From Auanema rhodensis (lineage: Eukaryota; Nematoda; Chromadorea; Rhabditida; Rhabditidae), in the NCBI GenBank assembly GCA_964057225.1, contig OZ059894.1, forward strand, positions 15,716,476 through 15,780,475: 64,000 nt of DNA, given 5' to 3'. Position 1 is the stretch's first letter. Every line of letters begins with the position of its first letter. Of the stretch, positions 10,685 through 21,392 are shown piece after piece. The notes under the pieces were generated by a model. It saw only the letters and a list, made by a program, of their open reading frames with translations, did no database searches and was not told where the DNA came from. Made by a program: the position numbers and the translations under genes.

Positions 10685-13600
10685 ATGGCTGCTAACAGGT
10701 TGTGTTTTTTCCTATTTTTTTTTTAATTAAAATATTTATTTTCAGTTATAAGCGTGTATGTGAAGAGTTGGGGTTCGATTATGAGGAAATTTATCAACTC
10801 AGGTAATTTAACAATATTTTTAAAATATACATCTTTGTTTTTTTTTTTAGTAAGCGCATAAAACTTACCGAGAGTGGTGGTGTTGAGCTGTGTGACCCCG
10901 CAATAACCACTTCCAATAGTGGTCCCTCGTCATCGAGGGTTATTGAAGTTATCACCTTGGATGACAGCGATGATGAGTAAGCTATCATATAATGAAAAAG
11001 CATGAAATTTTTTTTTCAGAGAATGGAATCCCGAGATGCCATCAACTAGTGGAGAACAATTAGGAGGCGGTTCATCCTTCAACGATGTTTGTCAAATAAA
11101 GGTACGAGCTTTTAACCTTTTTTTTTTTTTTTCATGTTACAATTCTTTTCACTCTATATCTTTTATTTGATTACATATCTTGAGCAATTTTGAATTCTGC
11201 CATCTATTTTTAAACAAATCATCATACATTTGGTGGCTTTTTGAAAAATAAAATAAAATCTTATCCCAAATCCATGCCATAATATCATTCATTAAATTTT
11301 TATTCATTAAAATACACTTAAATTTAAATATTTTGATGCTCAAAAACTGACACATTTAAATATTTTGTATTTTTTAAATCATTTCACTCCATCTCTTTTA
11401 TTTAATTTCATATTTTAAACAATTTTAAATTTTTACCACTACTTTATAATTTTTATTTATTAAACTTTTTAATCATTAAATTACACTTAAATTTAAATAT
11501 TGTGATGCTCAAAAACTGAAACATGAAATTGATTTATATTTTCTAAGCCATTTCACTTCATCTCTTTTATTTAATCACATATCTTGAACAAATTTAAATT
11601 TCTATCACTTTTTCATAATTTCGTTTATTAAATTTTTAATCACTAAAAAACATTTAAATTTCAATATTGTGATGCTCAAAAACTGAAACATTTAAATATT
11701 TTGTATTTTCTAAACCATTTCACTTCATCTCTTTTATTTATATATATTTTAAACAATTTTATAATTCTACTGTTATTTAATTTTTATTTATTAAATTTTT
11801 AAACATTAAAAAAAAAAAAATTGATGCTCAAAAACTGAAACATTTAAATATTTTGTATTTTTCTAATCGTTTTGAAACAAACTAAACATATATTTGAAAC
11901 CATTTCAATTAAATAAAAAATAACGACTATAACAAACAAAGAGACATAATAATTTTAAGCAAACAAAGAGACATAATAATTTTAAGCAAAAGATGAAACA
12001 ATTCATATATATTCTTAAAACTATTTTTATTTAAACTTTAAAAAAAAAATAAAAAAGCATGTAAACTGTTATAAATGTTGTTTATTATAGTGGTCACACC
12101 GGCGCATAAAACGCACCGGTCGTTTTACCAACGTGGTCGTTCGATCGCTCACGTTCCCACACTTGGAAAATGTTGATGAACCAATGCATGTTATCATGCC
12201 GCGGTTATTCAACGAATTCCTTGATCGTTGTCTTGCTGAAAGCGGTGTGCCTGATAAGCAAAAAGCCTTATTTTGTTTATCAATTGAGCACCCTTCCTTT
12301 GAAAAGGGCTCCATATTTATGGACTTTCGTAGAAGGGAGCATCTGGATGGCGTAGCCATTATGAATGCCATCAGCAAGGTGCAGCAATCAAAACGAGAGG
12401 CTGTGATCAGCCAGGCAATGAATATTGAGATGTATGTGTTTGATGAAAGGCCAGCGCAGCCAAGCCTGATGCCTGGTGAAGGTAGAGTCGGGTTTTATTT
12501 TGACCCCGAACTCAAAATACCTGGAACCATTGCCAACACTGACTCACATTGTCTGGCTAGATCAGCAGTTGTGGGAATGTGGAAAGCTGACGAGTTGGCT
12601 ACTGAAGATGGCGATGAGAAGCGAAGGCTGCAAAACCTTCGTCGCAATTACATCTTATTGCCAAATCAGCCACACCATATCAATTTATTAAATAGGTGTG
12701 GTATTTCTGTAGATTTACCAAATTATAATTTAATTCATTTAAACATTATTGCCAGCTGTAATACAAACTATAAGTTTGTAGTATATGCTAGACCGCCTGG
12801 ACAGCGTATGTACACTATCCAGAAAATATTTAATGAAGCGGCTAGCAAATTGGTAACACTAGGTTACCGAAATAATCACTATGATTGTATTACAGCTGGT
12901 AGTCGTTCGAAAATTTTTGATGGTATTATATGTCAACACTGTAAGTTATCTTACAATACAGTGTTGCATAGATGTAAAGCCAAATGTAAAAAATGCCACA
13001 CCTATAATTGTAATGCGATGGGGAATGTGGTTGAGAGTAGCGTGAGGTGTGATAGTTGTAGAGTTTTGTTTAAAACTCAACAATGCTTCGATAGGCATTT
13101 GCGAAAAGCCTGCCGAAAATTCAAGGTATTTTGTGAAAATTTAAAGTTGTACATAACAAGCTTAAATTCAGACATGTGTGGCGTGTGATCACTATCACAT
13201 GGTCCGTGCTGATAGACCGCACAATTGCAATGAAAAATTCTGCAAAAAGTGCGGTCAGACAAAGCCTGAAGAGCACTCTTGTTGTTGGGTTCCACCTAAC
13301 GACAAGAAGAAGGCTCAGCTAAAAAAGAAGCAAGAAAAGTTCAAGGTTTGTATTTAACATCTTTACAAGTGTAATGCGTACTTGTTTAAGATTATATTTT
13401 ATGACTTTGAAACAGTTGTGTTAAAAAACGGCACAAATGTTCATGAATATGCAGATGAACAATGGCCCAATATGGTTGTGTATAACAAATTTTGTGAAAG
13501 TTGTATAGATGCCAATTCCTGTGAGAAATGCACAACCAAGGAGGGCCATTTTGGGTACCAACAAGGTGATAGTGAATGGTCTGTAACAGATCGTTTCCTT

Positions 13601-16326
13601 GATTGGTTACTCAACTTTTCTGAGAATGATAATGCAATTTTGATTGCGCACAACGGGTCGCGCTTTGACATACATTTCTTGGTGTCTAGGCTGATAAACC
13701 GTGGAATATATCCTGACCCCATTTTAAATGGGACCAAGATTATTAGCATGGTTGTCAAGCCTTTAAGAGGTCAAAACATTAACCATTTATGTTTTAAAGA
13801 TAGTTATTTACTAGTGCCTTTACCCTTATCAGCGTTACCCAAGGCATTTGGTGTACCTGATATGAGTAAAGGACAATTCCCATACCTCTTTAACCACCCA
13901 ATAAATTATGGCAAAGTGCTACCATCCTTGCCACCAAAGCATTACTATTGTACTGCTAGAATGAAAGCAGAAGACCTAGCTTCATTCAATATTTGGTATG
14001 AGGAGCGTAATCAAAGTGTGTTTGATTTTGATGAGGAGCTTCTGGAATATTGTAGGACAGATGTCCGTATTTTAACCAACTGTATGAAAGTGTACATGAA
14101 GTTGGCCACCGCCACCACTGGCTGGAATCCTGTCATACAATGTATGACATTTGCCAGTTTCTCTTTATTCCAGGCAAGTTTTTTAAAATACAAGCATTTT
14201 CAAAACTAGTATATTACAGTTGAAAATGAACCACATTAAAGAGAACCAAGTGGGTATTCTGCCTGAGACTGGTTATTATGCCGGCCAGAAGCAGAGTATA
14301 ATTGCCATAAAATACATAAAATGGCTAGAACACGGATTAGGCCGACCATTAATGCATAAGCTTAATGGTGGTGAATTTGTTGTGAGAGTAGATGGCCAAC
14401 GCTATCTACTTGATGCTTATGACAGTGTGGCTAATCACGGCTATGAGGTGAGTAATTTGTAATAAATGTAAAAAAAAAAAATGAAAAATTTTGTAGTTTA
14501 ATGGCTGTATTTATCATGGTTGCCCCCAGTGCACCAACAAGACTGCTATTGCACCAGGCAGAAATGGTGAAACAATGGAAGAGGTAACCAATACTTTTTT
14601 AAATCATTTTAAGCTGAAACATTTAGGTTTATGAAAAAACCATGAAAAGGCTTGAGGCTATTCAAAGCCAGGGCATTAGTGTAACCACTGTGTGGGAACA
14701 CGAAATTACTGCTCAAATGTCATCAAATGAGCAAATGGCAAATTTTATGAAGGACACTGAGGTTGTAACTCGATTGGCACCTCGAGATGCCTTCACCGGC
14801 GGCCGAACTCAAACATATAAGCTTCTGGCCCAAGCTTCGGATAGATACTCACTAGAGTATGTGGACTTTTGTTCACTTTATCCATATGTAACGGCATTTG
14901 ATGCCTATTACCCTGTGGGTAATCCTAAAGTGATTACTGAGGGCTTTGAGAGTTTTGAGGCATGCTGCCCATACAAGGGCCTTGTGAAATGTGACGTGCT
15001 TGCACCCACAAATTTGTTGTATCCTGTATTAGGAACACGCATAGGCGGTAAATTAATTTTTACAAACTGCCGCACATGTGCAAACAGAGGCAAAAATGTA
15101 ACATGCCCGCACCAAGATGATGAAGACGCTCGAAAGCTGCATCTGACTGTAACGCATGTAGAGCTCGAATGTGCCATACAGCGTGGCTACAAAGTGCTTC
15201 ATGTTTATGAGGTTTGGCACTGGGATGAATGGCAGCAAGGAGGCCTATTCAAGGATTTTGTACAAAAGTACATAAAAATTAAGCAAGAGGCATCGGGCTG
15301 GCCTAAGCCAAATATGACAGAGGCTGAAAAGGTATGTGTCATGAAAAGTATGGCATTAAATAGAATTTTACAGCTAAAATATCTCCAAGAGCACGAGGAG
15401 AACACTGGTGTTGCTCTGGAGAGCAACAAAATTGAAAAGAATGCGGCCATGCGTAGCATTGCCAAACTACAGCTGAATAGGTATGTAAACTTTTAAAAAT
15501 AAAAATTTACAAATTTGCTTATAGTGTATGGGGTAAAATGGGTCAAAGACCGGATAAAGCCCAAACCAAGATTATTGGTGTTGAGGATCCTGAAATTGGT
15601 AGGATCATAACTGATCCTGCAAGGGAACTCACGGGCTTCAAAATTGTGGACGATGTGGCGTACTGTACAACAGTGCCAGAAGACTCACACTTGGCACCAG
15701 CGCCGTTTACAAATGTAGCCATAGCGGCTTATACAACCGCTCATGCAAGGCTACTATTGTATAAGGCAATGGAGAAAATTGGAAAGAACTTGGTGTATAC
15801 AGGTAATTTTATACTTTGTATACAATTTAAACGTACATCATTTAGACACCGATTCTCTAATTTATTTAAAATGCCTCGATCAGCCTGATCCAATTGAGGA
15901 TATGAAGGGTGAATGGTTAGGTAAACTAACCTCAGAAATACCCGATGGTTGGTCAATGACCAAATTTGTTTCACCAGCTGCAAAAGTTTATAGTTATGAG
16001 CTAGTTAATGCAGCTGGTCAGGTCAAGTATATCACCAAGGCAAAGGGGGTGGTAAGTATAAAAATATATTATTGAGAAACTTTTTAAAATTACAGACGTT
16101 GGACCACACGGCAGCCACCGTGGTAAACTATCAAAGTATGGAACGATTGGTTCGAGGACTCGTGATGGATGGAGAAAAATTGGTTTTAAAAACCAAAACA
16201 ACGTTATTAAAGAGGCAGCTTGGTGCCATATCCACGATGGACATGACAAAGAGTACCAAGGTCGTAATGGATAAACTTTGTTATCTAGACGATTTTAGTA
16301 CTTTACCCTATGGTTATTGTGAATAA
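10685..16326 (+). CDS. Protein-primed family B DNA polymerase of the Maverick, 13 exons, 1384 aa
   Basis: Exons: 10685-10698, 10746-10802, 10851-10976, 11020-11101, 12091-13125, 13172-13345, 13391-14173, 14220-14447, 14497-14583, 14627-15480, 15525-15802, 15846-16051, 16096-16326. The frame closes at 1384 codons plus TAA. A Cys/His-rich putative zinc-binding region spans the exon 5/6 junction. Exonuclease motifs are present: FYDFET (start of exon 7), HNGSRFD (about 13650) and YCRTDVRIL (about 14050). Polymerase motifs follow: DFCSLYP (about 14865), NSVWGKMGQ (exon 10/11 junction) and the YTDTDS catalytic motif (exon 11/12 junction). All catalytic acids are present. It should replicate the element from protein-bound ends. 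Introns are 42-50 bp except intron 4 (989 bp); intron 7 uses a GC donor (14174). The small 5' exons encode an acidic tail-like region whose inclusion is less certain than the rest. Confidence 0.93.
11102..12090 (+). repeat. Long AT-rich PolB intron 4 with ~165-bp imperfect tandem repeats
   Basis: Four imperfect units each contain the phrase GATGCTCAAAAACTG (near 11334, 11504, 11671 and 11822), with TTTCACTTCATCTCTTTTATTT-like stretches between. A short duplication (AACAAAGAGACATAATAATT) lies near 11935-11985. No coding potential was seen. The donor (GGTACGAG at 11101) and acceptor (TTATTATAG at 12090) look normal. Confidence 0.75.
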
Positions 16327-16464
16327 TTTTTAATATATTTGAATTTATAAATTTTATTATTGCGTGTATATTTGTATATGGTTGTATTTATAGATTTTTA
16401 TGTATAGTTGTATTAATAAATTTTATTCTTCTCATCAAATGTTTTAAAGAGTTTATTACATACA

Positions 16465-17799
16465 TTACAAACTGGTATCAATATATGGAGCACGATTGTT
16501 GTCAATTGAAAGAATAGAGTCATATTCTGCATAAACAATAGCATATAAACCCTCTTGCGGCGTTTGTTGACCAAATTCCAATTTCAGGGCCACATTACCT
16601 TGTCGTATAACATCAAATAACTCGGACGAGTGTACAGTCGGTGAAATATCAAATACAAAAAATGTGAACCCAGCTTTATACATTGCTGGTGTAATACCAT
16701 TGGATGAATCTGTACGACCAAGGCCCAAACCTTCCAACATGTCAATATATGCTGTGGCATAGGAAGAACGCCATTCTAAATTATAAGGGCGGGTAGGTAT
16801 TACCCGATTGTTGAGCGTCAAGTATATATTTTTCAATTCAAACGGTTTAAAGTTGAATGGCGAATGTTTAAAAGTACCATTATAGGCGTGTGCGCCGACT
16901 AGACCTACTACAACACGTTTCGGTGTATGCGACGTGAATAATATGTTATTGGGTGAATCCAAACGACCTCCTTCTATGAAATAAGATCGCATTTTCACTG
17001 ACGTCATGGGGTAGTGTATTCGTTCCTTCACAAGTTTATCTTCTATAGCCATAGCTAATCCAGCGTTTAGATCAAACTCTTGAATAAGCAAGTGCACATC
17101 GTTGATATCTATTTTCAGGTTTGGAAACTCCTCCTTCATTGCAGCATCCTTGCTTTCATTATTCCATCCCAGTGTGTCAATTAAGAAATTATCACGGTTT
17201 GGATATGCAGTTAGCTCCATTTTTGAATAGTTCACAAACAGTCGTTCCTGATTGAATAAGTCGATACTGATGGGAGCAGCCATCTCACACAATATGCCAT
17301 TTTTAACAAGCCCTTGTCGCGCTCTAAATCCAGGACTGGCTGCATTATCTATATATCTATCCGCATAATAGCCTGATATGGCAAGTTTGCTCTCTTTAAC
17401 ATCGTTGCTATACATTAGAATATTCTCAATATATGTTTTGTAGGCATGATTTACGGTAGAGTCATACACGCTAACATCACCAATTTTTAAATGATACGAG
17501 TGTATCAAACTGGCTGCAAATTGTTGGCATGGTGCAAAAACAAGGTTGTCTGGTACTGGATCACCGTTTGTGGTTACAATTTTGAATTTTACATTCAACC
17601 AACACCTTCTCAGATTAAGAAATGATTTGGAATTTTGGGCTATAACAAATTCCCATGGTCCTTGAGGAAGAAAAGTATTTTTTAAAGGAACTTGTACAGT
17701 ACGAGTGGATTCAACACCTAATGCCGACGCCGGTATGTCACTATAATTAATATTAGGTAAAAGGGCTTGTGCTGATTTTGAATCTATCAATTTAGCCAT
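16465..17799 (-). CDS. Maverick major capsid protein (double jelly-roll), 444 aa
   Basis: An unspliced ORF. Its N-terminal region (VESTRTVQVPLKNTFLP) and C-terminal stretch (EGLYAIVYAEYDSILSID) match the conserved ends of Polinton double-jelly-roll capsid proteins, and the length is in the family range. It would form pseudo-hexameric capsomers of an icosahedral shell. Its ATG abuts the stop of the upstream pVI/pX-like gene (17800) on the same strand, suggesting a shared transcript for the two structural genes. It converges with PolB. Confidence 0.9.
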   Translation of the reverse strand: MAKLIDSKSAQALLPNINYSDIPASALGVESTRTVQVPLKNTFLPQGPWEFVIAQNSKSFLNLRRCWLNVKFKIVTTNGDPVPDNLVFAPCQQFAASLIHSYHLKIGDVSVYDSTVNHAYKTYIENILMYSNDVKESKLAISGYYADRYIDNAASPGFRARQGLVKNGILCEMAAPISIDLFNQERLFVNYSKMELTAYPNRDNFLIDTLGWNNESKDAAMKEEFPNLKIDINDVHLLIQEFDLNAGLAMAIEDKLVKERIHYPMTSVKMRSYFIEGGRLDSPNNILFTSHTPKRVVVGLVGAHAYNGTFKHSPFNFKPFELKNIYLTLNNRVIPTRPYNLEWRSSYATAYIDMLEGLGLGRTDSSNGITPAMYKAGFTFFVFDISPTVHSSELFDVIRQGNVALKLEFGQQTPQEGLYAIVYAEYDSILSIDNNRAPYIDTSL

Positions 17800-18252
17800 T
17801 TAAATACGATACGACCGCTCACGAGTTATGCACAGACGCTTATGAGGTTTTGTGGTTTTGCGTCGTCGCCGCTTGCCCAAGCCGGTAAGATCTCGTATAG
17901 CCTGCCGGCCGGCTGTTTTAAGAGTTTGCTTGATATTATCGCCCTTGAGCACCCCATCAACAATTTCATTGCTAGTTTTTAGCAACTGGCCGCCAAGCGG
18001 TGAATTTACAACTGGACTATTGCTTACAGCACTGGATAATGCATTCCTTCCAGCATTGATGAGATTTTGGGCTATAGGTGATTGAATAATGCGTGGTAAA
18101 AACGATGCCAAAGTTGCCAGTATACCACCCAGGCCATGACCTCTCTGCATACCACGTTGAAACATCATTCCACTAAATGGCGCCCCACCCATTTGTTGAT
18201 TCAAAAGTGTTGTCCATTGAATTGAGTTCAAGTCTAGAAGGAGGTGTGGCAT
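17800..18252 (-). CDS. Basic pVI/pX-like virion protein, 150 aa
   Basis: I chose the ATG at 18252; an upstream GTG at 18264 is in frame. The protein has a Gly-rich, amphipathic N-terminal part (about residues 30-60, including GLGGILATLASFLPRI) and a strongly basic C-terminus (GKRRRRK). This recalls adenovirus/Polinton minor core or membrane-lytic proteins of the pVI/pX type, which are matured by the viral protease. Position directly upstream of the major capsid gene fits. The assignment rests on composition and context, not on a diagnostic motif. Confidence 0.6.
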   Translation of the reverse strand: MPHLLLDLNSIQWTTLLNQQMGGAPFSGMMFQRGMQRGHGLGGILATLASFLPRIIQSPIAQNLINAGRNALSSAVSNSPVVNSPLGGQLLKTSNEIVDGVLKGDNIKQTLKTAGRQAIRDLTGLGKRRRRKTTKPHKRLCITRERSYRI

Positions 18253-18302
18253 ATTGAACCGCACGTGCGCAATACAAAAGTTACACTAGATCATTTTACT
18301 AA

Positions 18303-18758
18303 ATGTATTCGTCTGAAATAGCGTCACTATTGCGATCTGTCCGCATCACTCGAAAACTATTCCTCGGTGTATTTAGCGCGGATACTCTACCCAAAACACG
18401 TCGAAAGAACTTTGCACTTGTTGTGAATACTGACACACACGATAAACCGGGCACACATTGGCAAGTCATCTTTGTACGTAATGATCAAGCCTACTTTTTC
18501 TGTAGCTTGGGTTATAAAATGAACAAGTACGTTCGTCATTATCTGGCCAAATATAAAAATGTAAAAGTTAATACTTGCAAACCACAACGCATAATTGAAT
18601 ACACTTGTGGTGGTTATGCAATATTTGTAATACTAATGTTGTCAGCTGGTAATACATTTGAAAGCATTTGTTCATTTTTTAAACTATTACAAAACGATGA
18701 TGTCTTTATTAAAGCGTTTATGCATAAAGTATTCGACTATAAATTATCTAGCATATGA
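18303..18758 (+). CDS. Adenain-like (C5/Ulp1 fold) cysteine protease, 151 aa
   Basis: ATG at 18303; divergent from the pVI/pX-like gene 50 bp away. Catalytic His lies in GTHWQV and the nucleophile Cys in EYTCGGYAIF. Both match Polinton maturation proteases, which process virion precursors. The acidic triad position, normally FDSxG or FExxG, here reads FFCSLG, so the usual Asp/Glu appears to be Cys. Length is slightly short for the family. It should act in the maturing particle. Confidence 0.8.
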   Translation: MYSSEIASLLRSVRITRKLFLGVFSADTLPKTRRKNFALVVNTDTHDKPGTHWQVIFVRNDQAYFFCSLGYKMNKYVRHYLAKYKNVKVNTCKPQRIIEYTCGGYAIFVILMLSAGNTFESICSFFKLLQNDDVFIKAFMHKVFDYKLSSI

Positions 18759-18804
18759 TCAACTTTGCCATTAAAACGTCACCTGCTACATTAGGTGGTC
18801 AGTT

Positions 18805-18975
18805 ATGAATATTCCCTGTCACTGTGAATTATGTATAAGATACACGTTGGAACAATCTGTGCCAACACCCCTGTACAAAAAGATTTTGAAACGTATTTCA
18901 GTGCCATTCATTAAAGGAATATCTCTGGGACTAGGCTTTTGTACAACACTAGTCATTATTCCACTCATTATATAA
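18805..18975 (+). CDS. Small membrane protein, 56 aa, unknown
   Basis: ATG to TAA. The N-terminal half is Cys-containing (MNIPCHCELC) and polar. The C-terminal ~22 residues form one hydrophobic helix (GISLGLGFCTTLVIIPLII) ending the protein, a tail-anchor-like layout. It lies between the protease and zinc-finger genes on the same strand. I do not recognise a family; it could be a viroporin-like or envelope-associated product, which is inference. Confidence 0.5.
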   Translation: MNIPCHCELCIRYTLEQSVPTPLYKKILKRISVPFIKGISLGLGFCTTLVIIPLII

Positions 18976-19016
18976 AAGTGAGCTGACTGTGTGTGGTTGT
19001 TTTTTATTTTCCTCTA

Positions 19017-19481
19017 ATGGAACTTTTATGTAACAAGTATTGTGTTACGTGCAAGGAAATATTTTCATCAGTCAAGCATTTTAGTGATCACATATTGAAA
19101 AGACATGACGGGATTCAACCCGTATGTAACAGTTATATCAGCAATGCTGACTTTATTCAAAAATATGGACATTTGGATGGTGTTCGTAGACGTTTGTGCC
19201 CTTATTGTAGTGAAACTTTTGGAACAAGATTCAATTGTCAGCGTCATATTCGGCGTCTTCATAATAGTAATGGAACGAATGGTAAAGATGGTGATGGAAA
19301 TGATACCAGCAAACCCTCTGAAAAAACTGAGGAGTTTGTACAGTCAACCGAACCAAAACGATGCCGCTGCAATAGTAACCGAGAATATTCACAACACGAG
19401 CCGCGCATCGAACAAAACGGCGCTGAACTACCTTTTAAACCTTCGAAAATCGTAATGTGGTCTTGTATAACTGTTGAATAA
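19017..19481 (+). CDS. C2H2 zinc-finger protein of the Maverick, 154 aa
   Basis: ATG at 19017; the frame extends upstream only to a GTG at 18993. Two C2H2-type fingers: C-x2-C...H-x4-H around residues 10-31 and 62-83 (CPYCSETFGTRFNCQRHIRRLH). A Ser/Thr/Asp/Glu-rich disordered C-terminus follows. It probably binds DNA, perhaps for element transcription or genome packaging. Its 3' end converges with the minor capsid gene, 5 bp apart. Not a standard core Polinton gene. Confidence 0.75.
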   Translation: MELLCNKYCVTCKEIFSSVKHFSDHILKRHDGIQPVCNSYISNADFIQKYGHLDGVRRRLCPYCSETFGTRFNCQRHIRRLHNSNGTNGKDGDGNDTSKPSEKTEEFVQSTEPKRCRCNSNREYSQHEPRIEQNGAELPFKPSKIVMWSCITVE

Positions 19482-19486
19482 AACAT

Positions 19487-20344
19487 TTATTTCACATTTT
19501 TAACATGTAATGTAACAACTGTAGAACCATAATTAAATTGCATAGGGCGGCCAAATTCATCTAAAATTTCAATACGTATAGTATCGAGTGTTTGCTTAGT
19601 GATTGGTACATAACGAATAGGATTAAATGTTTTGGCAATCATTTTACCAAATTCGGTGGGAGGTGGTACAGGTAAACATGCAAGTAAATTAGCTTTCACA
19701 TTACCGAGAATGGAATATTCTACAATATCACAATATATATACATTGTATTAATGTTATTTGAAAAATCAATGGGGCGCCTGGCTATTAACGTGTCGTTGA
19801 TAATTTTATTCTCAAAGCCAAGAAAATATGCGAGAGCATCACCGAGTGTTGCATTCAATAATAGCCGCTTACTTGTTACAAACTCTATGCGTTGTAGTGT
19901 TTTGTTAAATCGAAACGTGGCGTCTGCCAGCATTTCCTTGACAAGTTTAGCCTCAGCTTGTCGATTATTATACCACTTTTTCACATCTTCATCTTTATCT
20001 ATCAAACCCTTTATACGTGCTTCTTCCTCAGCTCCAAGAGGTTTAGTGCTGCTAGCAATAAATTGTTCTTTTCCAGCATTGATTCCGCGTATTATTTCAT
20101 CACCATTTGCATAGTTACCTTTGGGCAAGTGCAGAATAAACTTTCTGTTGGAAAAACGTAGTGTATAAGAAAGATTTTCTTGTACATTTAATATCGAACA
20201 CGGAAAGATTATGTCTGTCAGCCCAATGCAATATCTGTTATTGCGTAGCCTTAATGTTTCAGGTAACCTGGTAAGAAACACTGATGAGGTATTACTTTTT
20301 TCAGAGTCAACTGATGACGGCAAAGTAATGTAAAAGTCATCCAT
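19487..20344 (-). CDS. Maverick minor capsid (penton-like, single jelly-roll) protein, 285 aa
   Basis: The N-terminus reads DDFYITLPSSVDS...TRLPETLRL..NRYCIGLTDIIFP, the recurring opening of Polinton minor capsid proteins (FYxTLPSN...F...LP..I.L...W.VGL.EI.YP). It would occupy the fivefold vertices. An insertion of charged residues around 95-145 is predicted helical. ATG at 20344, 80 bp from the divergent ATPase start. Confidence 0.85.
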   Translation of the reverse strand: MDDFYITLPSSVDSEKSNTSSVFLTRLPETLRLRNNRYCIGLTDIIFPCSILNVQENLSYTLRFSNRKFILHLPKGNYANGDEIIRGINAGKEQFIASSTKPLGAEEEARIKGLIDKDEDVKKWYNNRQAEAKLVKEMLADATFRFNKTLQRIEFVTSKRLLLNATLGDALAYFLGFENKIINDTLIARRPIDFSNNINTMYIYCDIVEYSILGNVKANLLACLPVPPPTEFGKMIAKTFNPIRYVPITKQTLDTIRIEILDEFGRPMQFNYGSTVVTLHVKNVK

Positions 20345-20423
20345 CAGAGACCACCACCTGATGCGTGCACACTAGTATAAATGAAATCATTTGCATTATA
20401 GGTACATTTACGAGTGGTTGATT

Positions 20424-21071
20424 ATGGTTTTCAGCTTCAAACTACCCAGTCAGACAACTGTAATAGGGGCAACGCAATGTGGTAAAACTACCCTTATAAA
20501 ACGTATATGTGAAAATACTGAAAAGTTTTTCAACGTCCCCATTGATAGAATATTCTGGTTCAGTCAATGTGGAGCATCGTCAGGTGTTCCATTAAATGAT
20601 GAGCGTTTAATAGTTATTCAAGGACCACCTGATCCGGATATAATAAAAGAGCAAAAGGGAGTAAACACCATACTAGTGCTGGATGATTTGATGAATTTTT
20701 TCTCATCGAATAAAGCGGCTAAAGAATTACTCAACAACATTTTTACAGTGTGGGCACATCACTGGAATTTGGCAGTGTTTAATCTTGTGCAAGCTGCATT
20801 TCAGCTAGACAGGACCAGTCGAATTAATAGTACATATATAATACTGATGAAAAGTCATTCGGATATATTACAAATACGTAATTGTCTGCAACAATTATTT
20901 GGCCCCCGCTTTAAAAATGCTCTAGAAGCATATGATGATGCAATGTCTACACCCTATAGTCATTTACTGATTGACAACCATCCTTTAACAAATGAGAAAC
21001 AGCGTATACTATCAGATATAACAGCGGAGCACCCTATTGTTTATGTAGCCAGAAATATATTCAGTGTTTAA
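20424..21071 (+). CDS. FtsK/HerA (A32-like) genome-packaging ATPase, 215 aa
   Basis: ATG at 20424 (the frame opens at TTG 20391). Walker A is GATQCGKTT near residue 15; Walker B is TILVLDDLM near residue 85. The length and early Walker A are normal for Polinton packaging ATPases. It should power insertion of the element's DNA into capsids made from the neighbouring structural genes. It is followed after 12 bp by the 102-aa ORF on the same strand. Confidence 0.9.
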   Translation: MVFSFKLPSQTTVIGATQCGKTTLIKRICENTEKFFNVPIDRIFWFSQCGASSGVPLNDERLIVIQGPPDPDIIKEQKGVNTILVLDDLMNFFSSNKAAKELLNNIFTVWAHHWNLAVFNLVQAAFQLDRTSRINSTYIILMKSHSDILQIRNCLQQLFGPRFKNALEAYDDAMSTPYSHLLIDNHPLTNEKQRILSDITAEHPIVYVARNIFSV

Positions 21072-21083
21072 TGTGCATGTTCA

Positions 21084-21392
21084 ATGAGTGGTCGTATTTT
21101 GTCAAATTACAACTTTTTATCTTCTTGTGCCAAAACCCCTTGTTCTGTTTCCTCATTTTCTTTTTCACAAATTGAAATTATTGTTGAAATTGTATTTAAT
21201 ATTGTGAAAAATAATAATTTTCTCTTAACTAACAAGGAATATAAAACCCTTTTGCCCATATCATCATTATTACGTCAAATAGCTTTGATACGCACACCCG
21301 AAAAGGCTAAATCTTTATTGGCAACGATTTCACACAAACAATTGAAAACAATAGTTTCATGTGGAATTGCTTATTTTGGTTTTAAAAGATGA
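21084..21392 (+). CDS. Conserved-type small Polinton protein, 102 aa
   Basis: Mostly helical, Lys/Leu-rich, with a C-terminal pattern (LLRQIALIRTPEKAKSLLATI...LKTIVSCGIAYF) resembling the small protein with repeated Arg/Lys-Leu helices found in many Mavericks. Its stop overlaps the next ATG as ATGA (21389-21392), so the two are probably co-transcribed. Function unknown; a virion core role is inference. Confidence 0.55.
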   Translation: MSGRILSNYNFLSSCAKTPCSVSSFSFSQIEIIVEIVFNIVKNNNFLLTNKEYKTLLPISSLLRQIALIRTPEKAKSLLATISHKQLKTIVSCGIAYFGFKR

